In this document: positions 1 through 5,247 of the stretch, piece by piece
How the letters are laid out: every line of letters starts with the position of its first letter
Position numbering within the stretch: the stretch's first letter is position 1
NCBI GenBank assembly: GCA_016650315.1
Contig: JAENVZ010000076.1
Coordinates: 1 to 9,943 of the forward strand
Source: Alphaproteobacteria bacterium
GTDB lineage: Bacteria; Pseudomonadota; Alphaproteobacteria; Sphingomonadales; Sphingomonadaceae
Reading direction: 5' to 3'
Length of the DNA stretch: 9,943 nt
Made by a program: the position numbers and the translations under genes
Notes under the pieces: generated by a model
What the model was told of the DNA's origin: nothing
Database searches by the model: none
The model's input: only the letters and a program-made list of their open reading frames with translations

Positions 1-166
1 TATAGCTGATCACCAGCGTCAATACGCCATATGAAGCTGGTCCCAGCGCTCGTGCCGCAACGCCAACGCTGACCAGTGCAATCAATGCCGACAGGAAATT
101 ACCTGATAGCAAATGCCCGATGTTGATTAATCGGACGTGCAATGCGGAATCGCGAGACGCTGACAT
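1..166 (-). CDS. Wzx-like polysaccharide flippase, N-terminal fragment
   Basis: The first 55 codons of a minus-strand gene continue past the left edge. The translation begins MSASRDSALHVRLINIGHLL and then enters a hydrophobic stretch (about residues 18-38), followed by AARALGPASYGVLTLV. That 'aaRaLGPasYGvltl' signature after the first membrane helix is typical of the PST/MATE-like polysaccharide transporters (Wzx, RfbX), which flip undecaprenyl-diphosphate-linked oligosaccharides across the inner membrane. That role fits the glycan genes in the rest of the window. The start is uncertain: in-frame ATGs also exist at 211 and 256 on the same strand, none has a strong ribosome-binding site, and an in-frame stop lies directly upstream of the one at 256. 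I chose the ATG at 166 because the upstream codons do not look like the family. It is co-directional with the LuxR-type regulator upstream (195 bp gap). The family call is fairly firm; the exact substrate is unknown. Confidence 0.72.
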   Translation of the reverse strand, partial: MSASRDSALHVRLINIGHLLSGNFLSALIALVSVGVAARALGPASYGVLTLVISY

Positions 167-322
167 CAGGTGACGGCCAAGCCTTGTCCGCTCGATGCCA
201 TAAAAATTCATAGTGGCGCACCATTTGTTTGCGGTGACATGCAGTCGCAGACGCATCCTTCAGTTACCGGGGAAACACGAAGGAGAGACTTGTCTGCTAG
301 ACCGGCTTTTATGTCGGCGGGT

Positions 323-350
323 TGTGCAGGACAGGTGTCTTTCCTGCGCA
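323..350 (-). terminator. Possible stem-loop just downstream of the regulator gene
   Basis: An inverted repeat begins about 10 nt past the regulator's stop codon. The arms are 323-331 and 342-350, with core GCAGGA/TCCTGC and a 10-nt loop. On the plus strand the stem pairs over 9 positions with one G-T; on the transcribed minus strand that position is a C-A mismatch. No T-tract follows on the minus strand, so it is not a classical intrinsic terminator. It could be a pause or 3'-end-protecting hairpin between the regulator and the flippase. Confidence 0.25.
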
Positions 351-360
351 TGTTTGATTC

Positions 361-1098
361 TCAGGCAACACAGTCCACAAGGATCGAATGAACGCCATCA
401 TCGTTGAGAATGGTTTTGTCCTTGGGTTGTGCAGCCAGATGGGATTCAAGGCCATTCCTCACCGCCCAGATGGCGGCCTGTGTCCTGTTGGATACCCGCA
501 ATTTGCGCAGTATCGCCTTCACATGCACCTTGACCGTCGCTTCACTGATTTCAAGCCGCCGCGAAATGACCTTGTTTGCATATCCAAGGATCAGGGATCG
601 CAATATTTCCACTTCACGGTCCGACAGATTAATGTCCGTGATGCTGGTCCGCCAGTCGCGCCGCTTGAAGGTGGCACCGCCATTGGCGAAGGCCCCGGCG
701 AGCTGCGAGGGCATCACCTTTTCTCCCAATGACACCAGATGCAACGAACTGATCAGCGGTTCACAGGAAATTTCCTTGACAATATAGCCATCGACTCCTG
801 AACGAAAAGCTTCGGTTACTTCTTCATATTTGAAGGCGTCGGCGAGCAAAACGATATAGGATTCAAGAAAACGTTGTCGTAATTCGCGGCAATGCTCCAG
901 TCCAAAATTATCCGGTCCAGTATCGATAATAATGATGTGGCTGCCCGTAACCATCGGGTCCGTCGGCAGGTTGGAAATATGAGATGAATCATCAACGGAA
1001 GACAATATGTGAAAATGCTCTTCAATCAGGATGCGCCTCAAGCCTTCGCGCACAATTTCATTCCGGCCAAGTAATGATATATAGATGTCGTGAGTCAC
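361..1098 (-). CDS. LuxR/NarL-family response regulator with degenerate receiver
   Basis: A 245-residue DNA-binding regulator. Residues about 4-120 form a CheY-like receiver and residues about 158-216 a LuxR-type helix-turn-helix, recognisable from LSDREVEILRSLILGYANK and the recognition-helix stretch SEATVKVHVKAILRKL. In the receiver, Asp59 (IIIIDTG) sits at the phospho-acceptor place and Lys108 (GYIVKE) at the conserved lysine. The usual acidic pair after the first strand is replaced by Gly-Arg-Asn (11-13), and the Ser/Thr switch residue is Ala86. Phosphorylation may therefore be weak or absent. The start is a GTG at 1098 with an AGGGGGA ribosome-binding site just upstream. No sensor kinase gene is in the window. 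Lying beside a glycan locus, it is a good candidate for controlling that locus (inference). It could respond to a ligand, or act constitutively, instead of to a kinase. Confidence 0.9.
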   Translation of the reverse strand: MTHDIYISLLGRNEIVREGLRRILIEEHFHILSSVDDSSHISNLPTDPMVTGSHIIIIDTGPDNFGLEHCRELRQRFLESYIVLLADAFKYEEVTEAFRSGVDGYIVKEISCEPLISSLHLVSLGEKVMPSQLAGAFANGGATFKRRDWRTSITDINLSDREVEILRSLILGYANKVISRRLEISEATVKVHVKAILRKLRVSNRTQAAIWAVRNGLESHLAAQPKDKTILNDDGVHSILVDCVA

Positions 1099-1102
1099 AG
1101 CT

Positions 1103-1109
1103 TCCCCCT
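1103..1109 (-). promoter_or_regulatory. Ribosome-binding site supporting the GTG start of the regulator
   Basis: The minus strand reads AGGGGGA four nucleotides or so ahead of the GTG at 1098. This strong purine match supports GTG rather than a later ATG as the start of the LuxR-type gene. Confidence 0.6.
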
Positions 1110-1347
1110 GTATCTGGATAAGTAGCGTTGCGACGACCCGATTTGACTAATATCGCCTGCCAGTCGCTGAACGACTTTGCTGGATTCAATACACAGAAAC
1201 CATTATGGACCGGGTTGCGATTGTTACCCGATAACTAGGGTTATATCATCTTTAACCTATTTTGACACGTTCAAAGGGCTTAACCACAAAGCGTGCCTCA
1301 ATATGGCACAAAGCATTGGGCTGCCAGCAGTATATTATGTATTATCA

Positions 1348-1361
1348 ATGTATTAATACAT
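1348..1361. promoter_or_regulatory. 14-bp perfect palindrome, candidate operator
   Basis: ATGTATTAATACAT is identical to its reverse complement. A partial copy of the half-site (ATGTATTA) occurs just before it at about 1338-1345. It lies some 250 bp upstream of the regulator's GTG start in the AT-rich gap. LuxR/NarL-type regulators bind as dimers to dyads of this kind, so autoregulation is possible; the assignment is inference. Confidence 0.35.
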
Positions 1362-1389
1362 AGGCCATTCCGGCCAATAACATTATGAA

Positions 1390-1405
1390 TACATCTAAAG
1401 ATGTA
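1390..1405. promoter_or_regulatory. 16-bp inverted repeat with a 2-bp centre
   Basis: The arms TACATCT and AGATGTA flank a central AA. It shares the TACAT/ATGTA core with the palindrome 29 bp to its left, which suggests two related binding sites. The next bases (1405-1418) form a 5-bp hairpin AAGTC-TCCG-GACTT. An alternative reading is 3'-end structure for the leftward deacetylase transcript, but no T-tract follows on that strand. Confidence 0.35.
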
Positions 1406-1489
1406 AGTCTCCGGACTTTATTGTTCTGTGTTCCAGGGTAGAAATCATCTTTTGCTGATTGGAGTCGTTTTTCCAACAATCATGGAGAT

Positions 1490-2167
1490 TCAACCAATCT
1501 GGCGGAGCAGGATAAATGCCTCTGCGGCATGGCGGGACACGGTGGCGCCACGCATCGTTGCCAGGGCCTCAATGGCCTTTACTGATCGTTCGTCCGGGAA
1601 TGGCCTGACTTGTGAGGCGTAACAGCGGAAGGCCTGAATCTTGCGCGCGATATGAGCGGTGATGTCAACAAAGACATTGGGAATGAAGGCCGCTGTCACG
1701 CCAGGTGCGTACCAATTGGTCTCAGAGAGGGTTTCATAGGCATAGATGCGTTGAGGCGCATCTGGTCCACGCGGCCGGGCAGCAACCATCGCCGAGAGGA
1801 AACTCAATTGATGATCGAGATGGATGTCGCCGATAAAGGGCACGAACAGCGTGTCAGGTTTCAGTGTCGAGATGAGATCGCAGAAGGCTGCATTCATGTC
1901 GGCATGGGCGATCTGGTCAAGCCCGGCGGCAGGGAGTTTCAGGAAATGGGAACCAGTGACGCCCAGTTCGGCTTGAGCGGAATGTGCTTCCTCAACGCTT
2001 TTTTCTGCGGCCCCTGGAGCGAAGCGATCCGTTCCTGCACGTGTCACGATACAGACGTGTACTTGCGCTCCGCCATCGGTCAGGCGGCAAATGGTACCAC
2101 CACAGCCCAACACTTCATCATCAGGATGTGGTGCAATGACGAGTGCCCGCTTTATTGCGTCAAGCAT
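1490..2167 (-). CDS. PIG-L/LmbE-family N-deacetylase
   Basis: A 225-residue protein of the zinc-dependent PIG-L/LmbE fold, which removes N-acetyl groups from GlcNAc-type sugars or related amides. The N-terminal motif APHPDDEVLGCGG (residues 12-24) gives metal ligands His14 and Asp17 with the catalytic Asp nearby. HLDHQ (116-120) gives His119 as the usual third ligand. The C-terminal segment with KIQAFRCYASQ and AEAFILLR is also characteristic, and length is normal. There is no signal peptide, so it should act in the cytoplasm. The start at 2167 is preferred over an ATG at 2296: the family begins just before the HPDD motif, the upstream part is only the formyltransferase gene read in another frame, and a GGAAAGGGG site precedes it. 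It overlaps the end of the formyltransferase gene by 8 nt, so the two are probably translated together. Its sugar substrate is unknown. Confidence 0.9.
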   Translation of the reverse strand: MLDAIKRALVIAPHPDDEVLGCGGTICRLTDGGAQVHVCIVTRAGTDRFAPGAAEKSVEEAHSAQAELGVTGSHFLKLPAAGLDQIAHADMNAAFCDLISTLKPDTLFVPFIGDIHLDHQLSFLSAMVAARPRGPDAPQRIYAYETLSETNWYAPGVTAAFIPNVFVDITAHIARKIQAFRCYASQVRPFPDERSVKAIEALATMRGATVSRHAAEAFILLRQIG

Positions 2168-3086
2168 GTTCGCCCCTTTCCAAACCCAGTCGGGCGTGCA
2201 TAGTTGGGATGCCGCCCCCGGCATAATCCCATTCAGTGACGCGCAGCGCGGTCCTGCAGCCGCACATAATGACAAAGCTGTTGGCGTCACGACCAATCAC
2301 CTGACCGGGCAGAGCCAGGTGGTGTTCAGCCCCGGCCCATGGTTCTGCATGCCAGAGGATCACCTGTTTGTCCGCGATATGGCTGCGCGCACCTGGATAA
2401 GGCTTTCCTACTGCACGGATCAATCGGCAGATGTCGGCGGACGACTGTGTCCAGTCTATAATGCCGTCCTCTGGTCTGCGCCTCGCCGCCCAGGTTGCAT
2501 AGCGCGCGTCTTGCGGCAGGCGCGGCGGAGCACTGGTTGTCAGCGAAGCAAGGGCACTGTCCATCATGCCTGCCAGCACAGCAACATGGCGAGCATAAAG
2601 GCTGGCGGCAGTTTCGTCGGAGCTGACATGAAAAAACACCTGCTTCAGTATAGGGCCGCTATCGGTACCTTCGTCGATCCAGAACAATGTGCCAGCCGTA
2701 ATCGGTTCGTTGGCAAGAATTGTCCAGGGAATGACGCCGCGCCCCCTCATGCGAGGCAGAGGTGCGGGGTGATAGCCGATAACACGGTCACCCGTGGCCG
2801 CACGAAAATCGGCTCCGCAAATCTGTGACCAGCCAATGACGAACACATAATCGGCATCTGTCGCCCGGATGATGTCAATCGTTTCGGGCCGGTTGATATT
2901 GCTCGTCATCAGAAACTCCGCCCCGGCGGCGCGGGCGGGGCCGGACAAAGCCACAAAGTCGCTGTGTCGCGCTTCAAGGTCGCGGGGAAGGCTGATCACC
3001 AGCGGCAGCGTCCAGCCGGATGTCCGAGCAATGGCCTCCAGCGCGACCAGGCTGCTTTCAACTGCGCCTATGACGATGGCACGCAT
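2160..3086 (-). CDS. Sugar N-formyltransferase (Fmt/ArnA-type fold)
   Basis: A 308-residue protein resembling methionyl-tRNA formyltransferase and the sugar N-formyltransferases, which use N10-formyl-tetrahydrofolate to formylate an amine. The core motif GYHPAPLPRMRGRG (104-117) supplies His106, and DEGTDSGPIL (138-147) supplies Asp142. The C-terminal section RRRPEDGIIDW through KPYPGA (about 202-233) matches the Fmt C-terminal domain. The catalytic Asn usually two residues before His is Gly104. True tRNA formyltransferase is a housekeeping gene, so the location among glycan genes argues for an amino-sugar substrate; this is inference. The start at 3086 has a GGAGAAGG site and a family-like beginning (MRAIVIGAVE); an in-frame ATG at 3113 is less likely. 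The gene overlaps the sugar transferase upstream by 29 nt and the deacetylase downstream by 8 nt. Confidence 0.88.
   Translation of the reverse strand: MRAIVIGAVESSLVALEAIARTSGWTLPLVISLPRDLEARHSDFVALSGPARAAGAEFLMTSNINRPETIDIIRATDADYVFVIGWSQICGADFRAATGDRVIGYHPAPLPRMRGRGVIPWTILANEPITAGTLFWIDEGTDSGPILKQVFFHVSSDETAASLYARHVAVLAGMMDSALASLTTSAPPRLPQDARYATWAARRRPEDGIIDWTQSSADICRLIRAVGKPYPGARSHIADKQVILWHAEPWAGAEHHLALPGQVIGRDANSFVIMCGCRTALRVTEWDYAGGGIPTMHARLGLERGEHA
2173..2181 (-). promoter_or_regulatory. Ribosome-binding site deciding the deacetylase start
   Basis: GGAAAGGGG on the minus strand lies 5 nt before the ATG at 2167, inside the last codons of the formyltransferase gene. It selects this internal ATG over the longer frame starting at 2296. 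Confidence 0.6.
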
Positions 3087-3654
3087 AGGCCTTCTCCAAA
3101 CTGGTTGGGTCAATCCGCTCGCCCGCGATCATGACGCCCAGCGTGCGAAACAAAATGGTCAGGTCGATGGCGAGGCTGCGCTGGTCCACATACCACAGGT
3201 CGAGCGCCAGCTTGTCGGCCGGGGTAAGCAGGCTATTACCGTTGACTTGCGCCCAACCGGTCAGGCCGGGTCGCAGTTTGCCACGCTTGACGCCTTCCCC
3301 AGCCATGGCTGCGACGGTTTCGGGCAGTAGCGGGCGGGGACCGATAAATGCCATGTCGCCCCTTATGATGTTCCACAGTTCAGGTAGTTCGTCGAGGCGT
3401 GAACGACGTAGCAGCCGACCAATGGCCGTAACTCGCCTGCTGTCGGGAAGAAGTTTCCCTGCGGCATCGCGTGTATCACGCATCGAACGAAATTTGACGA
3501 GCGTAAATGAAACGCCCCCCAGGCCCGCGCGGCGCTGGCGAAAAAATACGGGCCTGCCCATTGCTGTTGCAATCGCAAGGGCGAAGAACAGAAACAGCGG
3601 TGCGAACAGCAAAAATGCCACGGTGGCCAGAAGCATGTTTATCACGCGCCGCAT
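3058..3654 (-). CDS. PglC-like monotopic phosphoglycosyl transferase
   Basis: A 198-residue bacterial sugar transferase of the short (PglC-sized) class. It transfers a sugar-1-phosphate from a UDP-sugar to undecaprenyl phosphate at the cytoplasmic face of the inner membrane, starting the lipid-linked oligosaccharide. Residues about 8-31 form the single hydrophobic re-entrant helix, broken by Ala-Pro at 18-19. KFRSMRD lies at 54-60. The catalytic Asp-Glu pair is Asp88-Glu89 in SRLDELPELWNIIRGDM, followed by FIGPRPLLPE and the RPGLTGWAQVNG stretch (128-139). There is no N-terminal multi-helix domain of the WbaP/WcaJ kind. The ATG comes 3 nt after the glycosyltransferase stop codon, and no separate strong ribosome-binding site is visible, suggesting translational coupling. 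Given the dehydratase and aminotransferase across the divergent promoter, a diamino-type UDP-sugar is a reasonable substrate (inference). Confidence 0.93.
   Translation of the reverse strand: MRRVINMLLATVAFLLFAPLFLFFALAIATAMGRPVFFRQRRAGLGGVSFTLVKFRSMRDTRDAAGKLLPDSRRVTAIGRLLRRSRLDELPELWNIIRGDMAFIGPRPLLPETVAAMAGEGVKRGKLRPGLTGWAQVNGNSLLTPADKLALDLWYVDQRSLAIDLTILFRTLGVMIAGERIDPTSLEKAYACHRHRRS
3090..3097 (-). promoter_or_regulatory. Ribosome-binding site of the formyltransferase gene
   Basis: GGAGAAGG on the minus strand lies 3 nt before the ATG at 3086, within the 3' end of the sugar transferase gene. It favours this start over the in-frame ATG at 3113. Confidence 0.6.
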
Positions 3655-3657
3655 CGG

Positions 3658-4851
3658 TCAAAACCGCCCGGTCGAAGCGACGCTGCGTGGCGCACGCAGC
3701 GTCTGTGCGGGCGCTGGTTGATGATGCGCCGGACCGATCTGCATGCAGTCGAGCAACAAGGCATTGACCTTTTCCACGTCATAATGCGTTACGGCTGTCT
3801 GGCGCGCGCGAACGCCCATGACAGGTGCCAGAGCCGGATCAACGAGGAACCGTTCCATCGTGCTCGCCAGTGCGCCAGAATTGCATGGCGGAACCAGAAA
3901 ACCATTATACCCTTCGATGACCGGTTCGCGGCAGCCGGGCATGTCTGTAGTAATGATCGGGCGACCAGTCGCCAGCGCTTCCAGCAGCGTGCGGGGCAAC
4001 CCCTCGCGATAATAGGATGGCAGGACGAATATGTGGGACATAGCCAGGAAAGGACGGACGTCGCGGGTTTCCTCATGATATTCGACGATGCCTTCGCGTG
4101 CCCATCCATTGACCTGCGCCGGGGTGAAGCCTGTGGGATTGTCCGTATCCATTCGTCCAAGCAGGCGGAAACGCGCGTCGGGATAGCGTCGTTTCAGTTC
4201 CCGGGCCGCATTGACATATTCCATCACGCCCTTATCACGCATCAGCCGGGCAATCATCAGAAAGCAGGGCGGACCATCGGGCATGGGCTGGTGCGCAAAA
4301 TAGTCGATGTCGACGCCCGACCCCGGCACCTGGACGACATGATGGTCATGGCCGATAATGCCTTGCCGGATCATTTCATTTCGATCGTCACTGTTGAAGA
4401 CGAAAATCGCATTGGCCCGTCGTACGCCCGCACGATAGAGTCTGCGGACAATAGCGCGCAATAGAGGGCGATGTTCCGCCTCCGGGCTGAACACATAACC
4501 AAGGCCGCTCATCAGTGCATGGAAACCCATTACGCTACAGAGGCGGGCGGCAAGTCCACCATAGATGATCGGCTTTTGCGTATAGGCGAGCACGACATCG
4601 GGTCGTTCCTGGCGGATAAGTCGGACATAGGCCCATAACGTGCGCAGATCGCCGAAAGGGTTGGCACTGGTGCGACCCATGGGGGTACGGCGAAAGCTGA
4701 TGCCCATGGCGGCAAGGGCGGCCTGCACCTCCATATCTTCGTCCGGCGCGCACGCGATCACCTCATGTCCGGCGCTGGACATTGCACATAGCAGGCGGCC
4801 ACGGAAATTGATGAGCGAAAATGCCAGACTTGAAAGGATCACTATCTTCAT
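3658..4851 (-). CDS. PglA-like family 4 glycosyltransferase
   Basis: A 397-residue GT-B retaining glycosyltransferase. The N-terminal domain begins MKIVILSSLAFSLINFRGRL and carries SANPFGDLRTLW (62-73), closely recalling the start of Campylobacter PglA (from memory, not aligned). The C-terminal Rossmann domain has FLMIARLMRDKGVMEY (197-212), the SYYREGLPRTLLEALATGRP region with the EX7E motif (Glu283 and Glu291), and TDMPGCREPV (302-311). It would add a sugar to the lipid-linked first residue on the cytoplasmic face of the membrane. The last 25 or so residues (Pro/Ala-rich) extend past the fold. The start at 4851 is chosen over 5034 because the extra 61 residues are basic, low in hydrophobicity and unlike the family, and AGGGAG lies about 10 nt before the chosen ATG. 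It is the first gene of the leftward unit. Confidence 0.92.
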   Translation of the reverse strand: MKIVILSSLAFSLINFRGRLLCAMSSAGHEVIACAPDEDMEVQAALAAMGISFRRTPMGRTSANPFGDLRTLWAYVRLIRQERPDVVLAYTQKPIIYGGLAARLCSVMGFHALMSGLGYVFSPEAEHRPLLRAIVRRLYRAGVRRANAIFVFNSDDRNEMIRQGIIGHDHHVVQVPGSGVDIDYFAHQPMPDGPPCFLMIARLMRDKGVMEYVNAARELKRRYPDARFRLLGRMDTDNPTGFTPAQVNGWAREGIVEYHEETRDVRPFLAMSHIFVLPSYYREGLPRTLLEALATGRPIITTDMPGCREPVIEGYNGFLVPPCNSGALASTMERFLVDPALAPVMGVRARQTAVTHYDVEKVNALLLDCMQIGPAHHQPAPAQTLRAPRSVASTGRF

Positions 4852-4941
4852 TGCGGCCAGGCTCCCTATGGCCGTGACAGGCCGTCCCTGTGTCCTGAAG
4901 TCTAGTCCGCACAGTCGGTGGCGGCATTGGCGCATAAGGGC

Positions 4942-4971
4942 ACTATACTTTGTGGTAGTCCGGCCTGTCCG
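4942..4971 (-). promoter_or_regulatory. Possible leftward promoter for the GT/PGT/formyltransferase operon
   Basis: On the minus strand, CGGACA (4966-4971) and TATAGT (4942-4947) are separated by 18 nt, giving a sigma70-like pair. The start of transcription would fall roughly 85 nt before the glycosyltransferase ATG. The -35 matches the consensus at only four positions, so this is tentative. Confidence 0.25.
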
Positions 4972-5045
4972 ACCGGAGCGTGGGGACGGAATGGACGGTC
5001 CCGCGATCCGACATTTCCTGACCCTAGACATCATCCATCACTTCG

Positions 5046-5080
5046 GTTTGACCAAGAATCGCTTCAAGCGATGCTCAAAC
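5046..5080. promoter_or_regulatory. Nested inverted repeat in the divergent promoter region, candidate operator
   Basis: The inner dyad is ATCGCTT-C-AAGCGAT (5058-5072), perfect over 7 bp per arm with a single central base. It is flanked by GTTTGA (5046-5051) and its exact complement TCAAAC (5075-5080), with 6 nt between arms on the left and 2 on the right. A further TGACC (5049-5053)/GGTCA (5081-5085) pair overlaps. It lies about 170 bp before the dehydratase start and about 200 bp before the glycosyltransferase start, where a shared operator could control both units. No T-tract follows, so a terminator is unlikely. Confidence 0.45.
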
Positions 5081-5235
5081 GGTCAGTTGGAATAGCCATG
5101 CGAGCCGAAACGGGGCTTCGGTATAGTGGCTGTTTGGGCAAGTCACGCCCTCCCTCCATTGTCGTAAACATTCTGTGAATCAACCTATTGTGGTGCGTCG
5201 GCGCAAAACGGCAATTCAATCTGGCGAGTGGGCCC

Positions 5236-5243
5236 AGGGAGGA
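5236..5243 (+). promoter_or_regulatory. Ribosome-binding site deciding the dehydratase start
   Basis: AGGGAGGA lies 4 nt before the ATG at 5248. It is one of the strongest sites in the window and rules out the upstream in-frame ATG at 5188. Confidence 0.75.
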
Positions 5244-5247
5244 ATAT

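Larger units (their letters stand above)
1099..1489. other. 391-bp AT-rich intergenic region with multiple dyads
   Basis: This stretch separates the end of the deacetylase gene from the start of the regulator, both on the minus strand. No convincing gene was found in it; a small plus-strand open frame at 1428-1622 runs into the antisense of the deacetylase and has no family signature. The region is visibly richer in A+T than its surroundings. It contains a 14-bp palindrome (1348-1361), a 16-bp near-palindrome (1390-1405), an adjoining hairpin (1405-1418) and a group of TTAACC/GGTTA half-sites (1224-1285). It should hold the regulator's promoter, but no clear -35/-10 pair could be picked. Confidence 0.6.
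4852..5247. other. Divergent intergenic region between the two glycan operons
   Basis: About 396 bp lie between the divergent starts of the glycosyltransferase and the dehydratase. No gene is supported; the small plus-strand open frames here have no family features and no good ribosome-binding site. The region must carry both operon promoters. It contains a notable two-part dyad at 5046-5080, a possible leftward promoter at 4942-4971, a shorter TCCGG/CCGGA repeat (4959-4977), and TATAGT hexamers on both strands (4942-4947 minus, 5122-5127 plus). Confidence 0.7.

Noticed and set aside
170..787. Three overlapping plus-strand open frames near the left end
   Set aside because: Two are antisense to the LuxR-type regulator; the third lies in the gap and opposite the flippase start, with no ribosome-binding site or domain.
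1405..1425. Hairpin followed by a T-rich stretch read as a plus-strand intrinsic terminator
   Set aside because: The stem is only 5 bp and no plus-strand gene lies upstream to be terminated.
2168..2296. N-terminal extension of the deacetylase to an ATG at 2296
   Set aside because: The extra 43 residues are the formyltransferase coding region read in another frame; the family starts just before the HPDD motif and a strong ribosome-binding site marks 2167.
2091..2828. Long plus-strand open frame (245 codons) opposite the deacetylase and formyltransferase genes
   Set aside because: It has no recognisable domain, is rich in Cys, Arg and Pro as expected of antisense frames in GC-rich DNA, and lies across two strongly supported genes on the other strand.
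3718..4464. Long plus-strand open frame (248 codons) opposite the PglA-like glycosyltransferase
   Set aside because: It has no family signature and is explained as the antisense shadow of a gene with clear GT4 motifs.
4852..5034. N-terminal extension of the PglA-like protein to an ATG at 5034
   Set aside because: The 61 extra residues are not family-like, would use up half of the divergent promoter region, and the fold begins exactly at MKIVIL.
4640..5178. Small plus-strand open frames in the divergent intergenic region
   Set aside because: They overlap the glycosyltransferase antisense, have no ribosome-binding site and no domain.
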